Positions 1-10,079 of a DNA stretch of 64,000 nucleotides are shown here, one piece after another. The position numbers were made by a program, and so were the translations under genes. The first letter of the stretch is position 1. Every line of letters begins with the position of its first letter. The stretch comes from Gammaproteobacteria bacterium (GTDB lineage: Bacteria; Pseudomonadota; Gammaproteobacteria; JAJPIJ01): positions 1-64,000 of the forward strand of contig JAJPIJ010000044.1 of the NCBI GenBank assembly GCA_021324815.1, read 5' to 3'. Under the pieces are notes generated by a model, which saw only the letters and a list, made by a program, of their open reading frames with translations, searched no databases and was not told where the DNA came from.

Positions 1-112
1 ATTTGGTTCTCCCGCAAGCGGCGGGGTGAATCAGTGGTGGTTTGCACGAGAGGTGAGGGGAAAACTGCTCCCTTCTCCTCGACGGGGGGGGATGAGGATT
101 TTACTCATCAAC

Positions 113-375
113 CCCCTCTCCCTCACCCTCTCCCGCCAGGGGAGAGGGGATGCAGGCAACGAGCGGTGAACCAGAACACCCGCCATTGGTTCTTCTCCCT
201 CTGCCCGCCAGGGGAGAGGGAAATAAAGCTGGCGCGTAACGTTCTGGCCCCCTCCCCCTTGAGGGGGGAGGGGTTGGGGAGAGGGTGAAGATGTTTTTTC
301 GCTCCCCTCACCCGGCCCCCTCCCTCAAGGTGAGAGGGAATTTGATTGGGGCCCTCCAGCGAGGGGGAGAGGCGG
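113..375. repeat. array of G/C-rich palindromic repeats
   Basis: The first 400 bases hold no convincing gene. They contain about five imperfect palindromes in which a CCCTCTCCC-type arm faces a [13 protein letters not shown] arm across a short loop such as CGCCAG or TTGA (near 113-150, 193-220, 248-287, 307-339 and 350-375). The same kind of unit recurs at 55795-56015, where it is translated. Small reading frames across this stretch are repeat translations and are not called. Arrays like this are common as intergenic repeats in environmental proteobacteria; here they lie just past the 3' end of dksA. Function unknown. Confidence 0.7.
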
Positions 376-417
376 TTTTATTGTGGCTTTCTCGCGGGCG
401 ATGTGATTACCAAATTA

Positions 418-1131
418 TCACGCGCGCTGTTTTTCGCGGATTTCGTCGAGCGTCTTGCAGTCCACGCACAGGGTGGCCGTGGGCCGGGCCTCCAGCCGCT
501 CGACGCCGATCTCGATGCCGCATTCCTCGCAGTAGCCGTAAACGCCGGCGTCCAGCGCGGCGAGCGAATCGTTGATTTTCTTGATGAGCTTGCGCTCGCG
601 GTCGCGGGTGCGCAGTTCCAGCGCGAATTCCTCCTCCTGGGTGGCGCGGTCGTTCGGATCGGGGAAGTTGGCGGCGTCGTCCTGCATGTGCGCCACGGTG
701 CGGTCCACTTCCTCCATCAGTTCGCGCCGCCAGTTGAGCAGGATCTGGCGGAAGTGCTCGACCTGCTTGGGATTCATGTAGTCCTCGCCCGCCGAGCGGC
801 GGTACGGCGTGACGGGGGTCTTGGGGCCCTTGATCGTGTCCGGCGGCTTGATGGGGGCCAGCGGGCGGGTCGGGAACACCCTGGGCGCCGGCGCGGCGGC
901 CTTGACCGCGGTCCTGGGCGGCGCGCTTGAGATCACCACCTTGAGTTCCGGTTTGACGGCTTTTTTGGGCGGCGCGGCGGCGGCTTTCGCCCTGGCCTTG
1001 TTTGGCGCCGGCTTCTTCTCCGCCCTGACGGTCTTTTTGGGCGCGGCGCGCTTCGCCGCCTTTTTTTTCATGGGCTTGGCCTTCCTGGCGAGGGGTCTCT
1101 TTTTCGCTTTGGACTTCCTTTTTGCGGCCAT
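418..1131 (-). CDS. dksA: DksA, RNA polymerase-binding transcription factor with a long basic N-terminal tail
   Basis: DksA binds the RNA polymerase secondary channel and works with ppGpp in the stringent response. The C-terminal ~130 residues are a full DksA: a coiled-coil with the tip motif FPDPNDRATQEE (containing the D-x-A pair needed for activity), then a four-cysteine zinc finger (CEEC ... CVDC) and the ending EIREKQ. The protein is about 237 aa, against ~150 in E. coli. The extra ~100 N-terminal residues are rich in Lys, Ala, Pro and Arg with histone-H1-like repeats. The ATG at 1131 was chosen because AGGAGA lies six bases upstream; longer frames lack this. Transcribed alone, with a repeat array downstream. 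Confidence 0.93.
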   Translation of the reverse strand: MAAKRKSKAKKRPLARKAKPMKKKAAKRAAPKKTVRAEKKPAPNKARAKAAAAPPKKAVKPELKVVISSAPPRTAVKAAAPAPRVFPTRPLAPIKPPDTIKGPKTPVTPYRRSAGEDYMNPKQVEHFRQILLNWRRELMEEVDRTVAHMQDDAANFPDPNDRATQEEEFALELRTRDRERKLIKKINDSLAALDAGVYGYCEECGIEIGVERLEARPTATLCVDCKTLDEIREKQRA

Positions 1132-1199
1132 ACATTTTCTCCTGCCTCGCAAAACAGGCGGCGATATTACCCGCATTAAGTGACGGGGCGCAATAAAGG

Positions 1200-1931
1200 T
1201 CAAGAAGGCCGTTTGGTCAAGGCGGAACCTGAACGATCGAGGTACATCGCCGTGGCGCCGGCCACCGCCGCCGGCATGGCGATGAAGTTGACGAGCGGCA
1301 GCAGGCTCAAGAGCAGCGCGCCCGCGCCGAAGCCGAGGCACAGCCAGCGGTTCTCCCTGAGCCAGCGGCGCTGCGTCGCAAAATCGAGTCCGTGCAGGCT
1401 CATGGGATAGTCGAGGTAATTGTAGGCGAGCAGCCAGGCGGTGAAGAAAAACCACAGCACTGCGCCGGCGACGGGCACCAACAGCAGCAGCAGGAAGGGG
1501 ATGGACAGGAGCAGGATGTAGCCGAGCTTGCGCAGTTCGGTGAGAAAACCCCTCAGTATTTCAGCCGGCAGATGGCGCCAGCCCGTCGCCGCGGCCGGCC
1601 CGCGGCCGAGGTGGCGCGCCACCGCCTCCGCGAGCCAGCCGTTGAACGGCGCGCCGATGAGGTTGGCGGCCAGGCTGAAGCCGAAGTACAGGATGATGAG
1701 CGCGGCCAGCGCCGCGATGGGCCAGACGAGGTATTGCAACCAGCTCAGCCACGCCGGCAGCAGCATGTGCATCAGGTGGCTCAGCCAGTCCCAGAGCCAC
1801 CACAGGCCGCCGGTGAACAGCAGCGCGCTGATGCACAGCGGGATCAGCACGTGGGCCCGCACGCCGGGACGGCCCAGCAGCCGCGCGCCGGTGTGTACAT
1901 AGTGTGCGCCCTCCAGGAATGCGCCGAGCAT
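1200..1931 (-). CDS. cysZ: CysZ-like sulfate transporter (EI24 family)
   Basis: A 243-aa integral membrane protein. Hydrophobic segments lie near residues 28-50, 65-90, 135-165 and 200-230. The signature YLDYPMSLHGLDF and the NLIGAPFNGWLAE stretch are typical of CysZ/EI24 proteins, which in E. coli import sulfate for cysteine synthesis. Length is close to E. coli CysZ (~250 aa). It starts nine bases after queF on the same strand, so the two are probably co-transcribed, although the pathways are unrelated. No cys genes are in the window, so the sulfate role rests on family similarity alone. Confidence 0.8.
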   Translation of the reverse strand: MLGAFLEGAHYVHTGARLLGRPGVRAHVLIPLCISALLFTGGLWWLWDWLSHLMHMLLPAWLSWLQYLVWPIAALAALIILYFGFSLAANLIGAPFNGWLAEAVARHLGRGPAAATGWRHLPAEILRGFLTELRKLGYILLLSIPFLLLLLVPVAGAVLWFFFTAWLLAYNYLDYPMSLHGLDFATQRRWLRENRWLCLGFGAGALLLSLLPLVNFIAMPAAVAGATAMYLDRSGSALTKRPS

Positions 1932-1940
1932 TGGTGGGGT

Positions 1941-2330
1941 TCAGGGCAGGGCGACGGGCTCGGGCGGCTGCCAGCCGGGCTTGCGGTATTCGGCGACGAT
2001 GGTGGGATAGGTGCCGCCGCGCACGTTGAAGGCCGCGGTCAGGCGGGCGTAGCGCGGCGCGCAGGCACGCACAATGTCGTCGAGGATGCGGTTGGTGACG
2101 GCCTCGTGGTAGGCGCCTTCGTCGCGGAACGACCAGATGTAGAGCTTGAGCGATTTCAGCTCCACGCACAGCCGGTCGGGCACGTAGTGCAGGTCCATGA
2201 CGGCGAAATCCGGCTGGCCGGTCCTCGGGCACAGGCAGGTGAATTCCGGCATGCGGATGTGGATGGTGTAATCGCGCGCCGGCGCCGGATTGGCGAAGGC
2301 TTCCAGATCGCGGCCGGGTTTGCTGGGCAT
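1941..2330 (-). CDS. queF: QueF, NADPH-dependent 7-cyano-7-deazaguanine reductase
   Basis: QueF reduces preQ0 to preQ1 in queuosine biosynthesis for tRNA modification. The protein is 129 aa, the short unimodular type rather than the ~280-aa two-domain E. coli type. The nucleophilic cysteine region [14 protein letters not shown] and the QueF motif ELKSLKLY are both present, followed by the conserved FRDEGAYHE. The ATG at 2330 has only a weak ribosome site. It is divergent from smc across 161 bases that should hold both promoters, and it precedes cysZ. No other que genes are in the window. Confidence 0.93.
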   Translation of the reverse strand: MPSKPGRDLEAFANPAPARDYTIHIRMPEFTCLCPRTGQPDFAVMDLHYVPDRLCVELKSLKLYIWSFRDEGAYHEAVTNRILDDIVRACAPRYARLTAAFNVRGGTYPTIVAEYRKPGWQPPEPVALP

Positions 2331-2491
2331 GCTCGGTACTCGAAATTTCCCGGCGGTTAAGATAACACAGCGCCGGATTTTTATGGCGGCGGGCGATTTC
2401 CGACAACCGGAAAATAATCAGCCGGTTGCATGGCGGGTGCTGCGTTTCCGCGCGCTTGTCGGCGGCGCGCGGAATTGTGTATTCTCGCGTC

Positions 2492-5400
2492 ATGCGCATC
2501 AGCAAGATCAAGCTCTCAGGCTTCAAGTCGTTTGTCGATCCCACCGTCATCGAACTTCCCGGCAATCTGACCGGCATCGTCGGCCCCAACGGCTGCGGCA
2601 AATCGAACATCGTCGACGCGCTGCAATGGGTGCTGGGCGAGATGTCGGCCAAGCATCTGCGCGGCGATTCGATGGCCGACATCATCTTCAACGGCGCCAC
2701 CACGCGCCAGCCGGTCGGGCAGGCCTCGGTCGAGGTGGTGTTCGACAACAGCGACGGCAAGCTCGGCGGCCAGTACGCGAGCTACAACGAGATCTCCATC
2801 AAGCGCCAGGTCGGGCGCGACGGCATCTCCTCCTATTTCCTGAACGGCGCATCCTGCCGCCGCCGCGACATCATTCATCTGTTCCTCGGCACCGGCATCG
2901 GCCATCGCACCTACTCGGTCATCGAGCAGGGCATGATCACGCGCGTCATCGAGGCCAGGCCGGACGAGCTGCGCATGTTCCTCGAGGAGGCGGCCGGCAT
3001 CTCCAAGTACAAGGAGCGCCGCCGCGAGACCGAGAACCGCATGCACGCCGCCGGCGAAAACCTCGCCCGCGTCAACGACATCCGCACCGAGCTCGAAACG
3101 CAGTTGCAGCACCTGACCCGGCAGGCCAAATCCGCGGAGAAATACCAGCAGTTGAAGCAGGAGGAGCGGCAGACGCAGATGCAACTGCACGCGCTGCGCT
3201 GGCGGGCGCTCAAGGCCGCGGCCGACGCCCGGCGTGCGCAGAGCGAAGCCGCCGCCAACGCCGTCGAGGCGACGCTGGCCGCGCTGCGTTCGACCGAGGC
3301 CGAAATCGCGCGCCAGCACGAGGCCCAGGCGGCGGCGACCGACGAGTTCAACGCGTTGCAGAGCGATTATTATCAGATCAGCGGCAATCTGGCGCGCACC
3401 GAGCAGAACATTCAGCACACGGCGGAGCGGCGCCAGGGCATGGAGCAGGAGCTGGCGCAGACGCGCGCCGGCATCGCGGAGGCGGAACGTCAAATCTCCG
3501 GCGATCGGGAGCGGCTGGCCGCGCTCACCGCCGAGCGCCAGCAACGCGAGCCCGAGCAGAAGAAGCGGGAACAGCAGGAGCAGGCCGCCGCGGCGAAGGT
3601 GCAGGCCGCCGAGCAGGCCATGCACGAATGGCAGGCGGCATGGGACTCCCTCAACGATCGCTACGCGGAGGCGTCCCGCACCGAGCAACTGGAACAGGCC
3701 CGGCTGGAGCATTTGCAGGAGGACATCGCCGGAGGCCGGCGGCGGGTGGACGCGCTGAAGGAGGAGCTCTCACGGCTCAAGCCCGCGGGCCTTGCCGGTG
3801 AAATAAAAACCCTGAGGACGCGGTTTGCCTCCGCGGAATCGGAACATCAGGACATGGCGCGGCGGCATCACGAACTGCAATCGGCCGTTCGGGAGTTGCG
3901 CGCGAGGATGCGGGGCCTCGCCGACGGGCTCGATCAATTGCGGCAGGAACGGCAGATGTTGCGCGGCCGGCTGGCCTCCGCCGAGGCGCTGCAACAGGCC
4001 GCGCTGGGGCTGGATCGGCCCGGCATGCGCGAATGGCTGGAGAAGCACGGCTGGCAGAAGAGTCCGCGGCTGACCGGCGCGGTCGAGGTGGAATCCGGGT
4101 GGGCGCGGGCGCTGGAGGCCGCCTGCCCGCTGCCGCTGTCGACGCTGTGCCTGCCGGACCTGGACAAGGCCATGCCGGCGATGGCCGCGTTGAGCGAGGG
4201 CCGCGTCACGGCGCTTGCCACCCGGCGCGCCACAGCCGCCGGCGTGCAATCCCCCTCGGTGCCGTTGTCGACGTTGGCGTCCAAGGTGAAGGCGCCGTGG
4301 CCGCTCGACGATTTGCTGAATGGGATTTACGTCGCCGAGGACGTCGCCGCGGCCAAGCCGCACGTGAAGGCGCTGCGCGCCGGCGAATGCATCGTAACGC
4401 GCGACGGCACGCGGCTCGGTCCCGGCTGGATCGACGTGCATCACGACCCGGCGCAGGGCGGCCTGGTGGCGCGGGCGCGGGAGCTTCAGGAATTGCAGCA
4501 GCGGCTCGCCGCGTTGGAGGATCGCATCGGAAAATTATCCGCCGAATCCGGGGCCGCGCAGAAAAAGCTTGCGGATCTGGAAACGCAGGAAAACGACCTG
4601 CGTTCGGCCATGGAACAGTCGCACGGCGGCATGGCGGCCTTGCAATCGGAACTCGCCGCGCACGGCGCGCGGTTGGAGGAGATGGAGGCGCGGGGGCGTC
4701 GCGTGGAGGAGGAGATCGCCGGAATCAACGATCAAATCGCGCTCGACGAGGAGGCGATGGCGCGCGCGCGCGAGACGATGCACGAGGCGCATCGTGAGGC
4801 GGCGCGGCTGGAAAAGGAGCGGGCCGGCCAGCAAAGGGCGCGCGAGCATCTGCAGCAAACCTTGCAGGAGGCGCGCGAGCACTGGAAGCAGGCGCACGAG
4901 CAACTGCGCCAGTCGGCGCTGCGCTGGGGCGGCGTGGTCTCGGAGTGCGCCGCCGTCGAGGAGGCGGTGGCGCGCAACCAGACGCTGCTGCGGCGGCTGC
5001 AGGAGCGGCAGCGGGAACTGGAAACGGCGCTGAAGGAATCGGTGGCCCCGATGCGGGTGCTGGAGGGCGAGCGGGAGGCGCTGTTGAAGCTGCGGGTGGA
5101 GGCCGAGGGCACGCTCAAGCAGGCCCGCGAGAAGGTGCAGGAGCTGGATCGCCAGCTGCGGGATTCCGAGCAGCGGCGATTGACGGTGGAACGTGAATTG
5201 TCGGAACGCCGCGACGAACTGGAGCGGGTGCGGGTGGAGACGGGCGCCGTCGAAGTGCGCATGCAGGCCGTGCAGGAGCAGGTGGAGGCGGCCGCGGGCA
5301 GGCTCGAGGAGGTGATCGCGCAATTACCGGCGGAGGCCGAGGTGCCGGCATGGGAGGAGAAACTGGGCGAGCTCAACCGCAAGATTCAGCGCCTCGGCCC

Positions 5401-6010
5401 CATCAACCTGGCGGCCATCGACGAGTGCGCCACGCTGTCCGAGCGGAAGGAGTATCTGGATCGGCAGCACGCCGATCTGACCGAGGCGCTGGCCACGCTG
5501 CAGGAGGCGATCCGCAAGATCGACCGCGAGACCCGCACGCGCTTCAAGGAGACCTTCGACCGGGTCAATTCCGGCTTCCAGACGCTGTTCCCGCTCCTGT
5601 TCGGCGGCGGCCACGCCTACCTGGAGATGGTGGGCGAGGATCTGCTGGAGACCGGCGTCACCGTCATGGCGCGGCCGCCGGGCAAGCGCAACAGCACCAT
5701 CCATCTGCTGTCCGGCGGCGAGAAGGCGCTGACCGCCGTGGCGCTGGTGTTCGCCATCTTCGAGCTCAACCCGGCGCCGTTCTGCCTGCTGGACGAGGTG
5801 GATGCGCCGCTCGACGACGCCAACGTGGTGCGGCTGTGCGAGATGCTGAAGCAGAAGGCGCGCGACATCCAGTTCCTGTTCATCACCCACAACAAGATCA
5901 CCATGGAGATCGCCGGGCAGTTGATCGGCGTCACCATGCAGGAGCCGGGTGTGTCGCGGCTGGTGGCGGTGAACATGGAGGAGGCCGTGCGCATGGCCGC
6001 CACCGCTTGA
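2492..6010 (+). CDS. smc: SMC, chromosome segregation ATPase
   Basis: Structural-maintenance-of-chromosomes ATPase, 1172 aa, which compacts and segregates the chromosome with ScpA and ScpB (not in the window). Walker A GPNGCGKSN is at residues 31-39. Long Glu/Arg/Gln-rich coiled coils flank a hinge at roughly 510-650. The ABC signature LSGGEKALTA is near 1072 and Walker B CLLDEVDAPLDD near 1098. The start ATGCGCATCAGC at 2492 matches the usual SMC N-terminus; an upstream in-frame ATG adds 22 unrelated residues. It is followed by zipA and ligA, as in Pseudomonas. A 335-base spacer with a repeat separates it from zipA. Confidence 0.96.
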   Translation: MRISKIKLSGFKSFVDPTVIELPGNLTGIVGPNGCGKSNIVDALQWVLGEMSAKHLRGDSMADIIFNGATTRQPVGQASVEVVFDNSDGKLGGQYASYNEISIKRQVGRDGISSYFLNGASCRRRDIIHLFLGTGIGHRTYSVIEQGMITRVIEARPDELRMFLEEAAGISKYKERRRETENRMHAAGENLARVNDIRTELETQLQHLTRQAKSAEKYQQLKQEERQTQMQLHALRWRALKAAADARRAQSEAAANAVEATLAALRSTEAEIARQHEAQAAATDEFNALQSDYYQISGNLARTEQNIQHTAERRQGMEQELAQTRAGIAEAERQISGDRERLAALTAERQQREPEQKKREQQEQAAAAKVQAAEQAMHEWQAAWDSLNDRYAEASRTEQLEQARLEHLQEDIAGGRRRVDALKEELSRLKPAGLAGEIKTLRTRFASAESEHQDMARRHHELQSAVRELRARMRGLADGLDQLRQERQMLRGRLASAEALQQAALGLDRPGMREWLEKHGWQKSPRLTGAVEVESGWARALEAACPLPLSTLCLPDLDKAMPAMAALSEGRVTALATRRATAAGVQSPSVPLSTLASKVKAPWPLDDLLNGIYVAEDVAAAKPHVKALRAGECIVTRDGTRLGPGWIDVHHDPAQGGLVARARELQELQQRLAALEDRIGKLSAESGAAQKKLADLETQENDLRSAMEQSHGGMAALQSELAAHGARLEEMEARGRRVEEEIAGINDQIALDEEAMARARETMHEAHREAARLEKERAGQQRAREHLQQTLQEAREHWKQAHEQLRQSALRWGGVVSECAAVEEAVARNQTLLRRLQERQRELETALKESVAPMRVLEGEREALLKLRVEAEGTLKQAREKVQELDRQLRDSEQRRLTVERELSERRDELERVRVETGAVEVRMQAVQEQVEAAAGRLEEVIAQLPAEAEVPAWEEKLGELNRKIQRLGPINLAAIDECATLSERKEYLDRQHADLTEALATLQEAIRKIDRETRTRFKETFDRVNSGFQTLFPLLFGGGHAYLEMVGEDLLETGVTVMARPPGKRNSTIHLLSGGEKALTAVALVFAIFELNPAPFCLLDEVDAPLDDANVVRLCEMLKQKARDIQFLFITHNKITMEIAGQLIGVTMQEPGVSRLVAVNMEEAVRMAATA

Positions 6011-6105
6011 GCGGATTGCTGCAAAGCCACCGCGCAGCCCGGCCACTTTGCCGCGCGCGCTCACCGCTCGCCGGTCCATCAAGAATTGCCCGAGTACCGC
6101 CTGTG

Positions 6106-6212
6106 AAATCCCCCCGGCCCCCCTTTGTAAAGGGGAGAGGGGGGTGCAGACCTCCGGCTTCGAGCCGACCAACCTCCGGCCCCCCTTTGTAAAGGGGGGT
6201 GAGGGGGGATTT
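6106..6212. repeat. miniature inverted-repeat element, copy A
   Basis: A 107-bp element in the 335-base smc-zipA spacer, bounded by AAATCCCCCC on the left and GGGGGGATTT on the right. It contains two inner hairpins, each built on CCCCTTTGTAAAGGGG (about 6117-6143 and 6178-6208). Copy B, with the same ends and a CCCCTTTCCCAAAGGGG hairpin, lies inside cusA at 54406-54518. It encodes no protein, so if mobile it would depend on a transposase elsewhere. The rest of the spacer shows only the -10-like box at 6296. Confidence 0.75.
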
Positions 6213-6295
6213 GCATTGCGTGATTTGTCGCGCCATAGGACGGTCGGTTTTCCACGCAAATCACGGCCCGGAGCGCTAGCAGGCACGGCGCAAGT

Positions 6296-6301
6296 TATAA
6301 T
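6296..6301 (+). promoter_or_regulatory. possible -10 box for zipA-ligA
   Basis: A perfect TATAAT lies 45 bases before the zipA start, just after the repeat element. No convincing -35 hexamer sits 16-18 bases upstream, so the call rests on the hexamer and its position alone. Confidence 0.35.
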
Positions 6302-6345
6302 TTCAAGCCGCTGACCTTGATTGGGGAAGGTTTCTCCCGCGCGCC

Positions 6346-9116
<2,771 letters not shown>

Positions 9117-9477
9117 AACTCATCTCAAGGAAAGAAACAAAAGCAGAATGGCGCTAATTACTTGATAATGCATGTAAAAATGTTGCTGTCGAGCGTGGGT
9201 AGGCGGGGAAGACCCCCACATTTTTAGCGCCTATCGTTATACGTAGCACTACACGCGTTACATGCTCTGGCCAGTAATAATCCTCGCTATCGCGTCTTTC
9301 GTATCCGTCGTGCTGAACCTTCTTGCCTATACTTGAAGAAATAACACAAATAGCTTAGCGTGCTCTCGCGTTACTGTCGCCCTCTTACTACGTATTCTAG
9401 GGGGTGTCCGCTCGCTGCACTCGCGGCCCGCTACTTAGCACTGGTGTTCGACCGAAATATAAAAAAGGGAAATGGCG
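9117..9477. other. 361-base A/T-richer spacer at the left edge of the accessory island
   Basis: Base composition drops immediately after ligA. An inverted repeat GGCGCTAA (9150-9157) / TTAGCGCC (9224-9231) encloses a second one, TAAAAATGT (9175-9183) / ACATTTTTA (9218-9226), so 9150-9231 could fold into a long hairpin. A 24-codon hydrophobic reading frame lies at 9262-9336 but has no ribosome site. AAGGGA at 9465-9470 is the ribosome site for the next gene. No clear promoter hexamers were found. Confidence 0.5.
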
Positions 9478-10071
9478 ATGGATAACCAATCATTACCAAA
9501 GCCAGAGGCATCACAAGTCAGAACGTTACAGACCCTCGCCTTTATATCGCTCACCGAATTGGACCGAGATGTATTTCGTGGTGGCGTCCTTGTGACAGAT
9601 TTCCAAGGCAAGCCGATCGAGTTCCGTTGTACGTCTGCAATACAACCCAGCGCTGTCCAGAAGATACTGTACGGTAGTACGCTGAAGGCTCACATGGCTG
9701 TCGAACTAACTGCGCGGCCTCTGCTCAAGGCAGTGAAAGAGAAATATGACGCGGTGTTTGTCACACAGGAGGAGTTTATCGAGTTGCGGAAAAACATCCA
9801 GAAGCCGCTGTTTCTCGTGGCGAAGCAAGGATCCACACTCGCGACGCAGCAAGACCCCGATACCCCAGCGAAAAGTGAACTGCTGTCAAGTCCATCAGGT
9901 AAATTCAATCCTATCGTGCTGACCTGTCACTGGCAGCACGCAGACGACATCAGTGCGACCCTACCAGACCTTACCAGTGTCTTCGCACGCTTCGACCTAA
10001 TCGAGCCATTCTCGCGAATCGAGAAGGCGCTCAAGCTGTTGCACGAAAAAGGTGTAGTGCCAAATAAGTAG
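9478..10071 (+). CDS. uncharacterised 197-aa protein, partner of the SNF2-Mrr helicase-nuclease
   Basis: I do not recognise a family. The predicted soluble protein of 197 aa has no signal peptide or membrane segment, and alternates hydrophobic and charged stretches like an alpha/beta fold (for example ISLTELDRDVFRGGVLVTDF near residue 25, then KEKYDAVFVTQEEFIELRK). A Ser/Pro-rich linker around 120-135 may separate two halves. The ATG at 9478 is preferred over 9472 because AAGGGA at 9465-9470 gives seven-base spacing. It ends eight bases before the next gene, so the two form one operon. Base use differs from ligA and smc, suggesting transfer. Possible roles: specificity or recruitment subunit, or regulator, of the downstream enzyme (inference). 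Confidence 0.75.
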   Translation: MDNQSLPKPEASQVRTLQTLAFISLTELDRDVFRGGVLVTDFQGKPIEFRCTSAIQPSAVQKILYGSTLKAHMAVELTARPLLKAVKEKYDAVFVTQEEFIELRKNIQKPLFLVAKQGSTLATQQDPDTPAKSELLSSPSGKFNPIVLTCHWQHADDISATLPDLTSVFARFDLIEPFSRIEKALKLLHEKGVVPNK

Positions 10072-10079
10072 AGGTTCGC

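Noticed and set aside
34..311. Short frames over the first 400 bases
   Set aside because: They translate the palindromic repeat array and show Pro/Gly/Glu repeats only.
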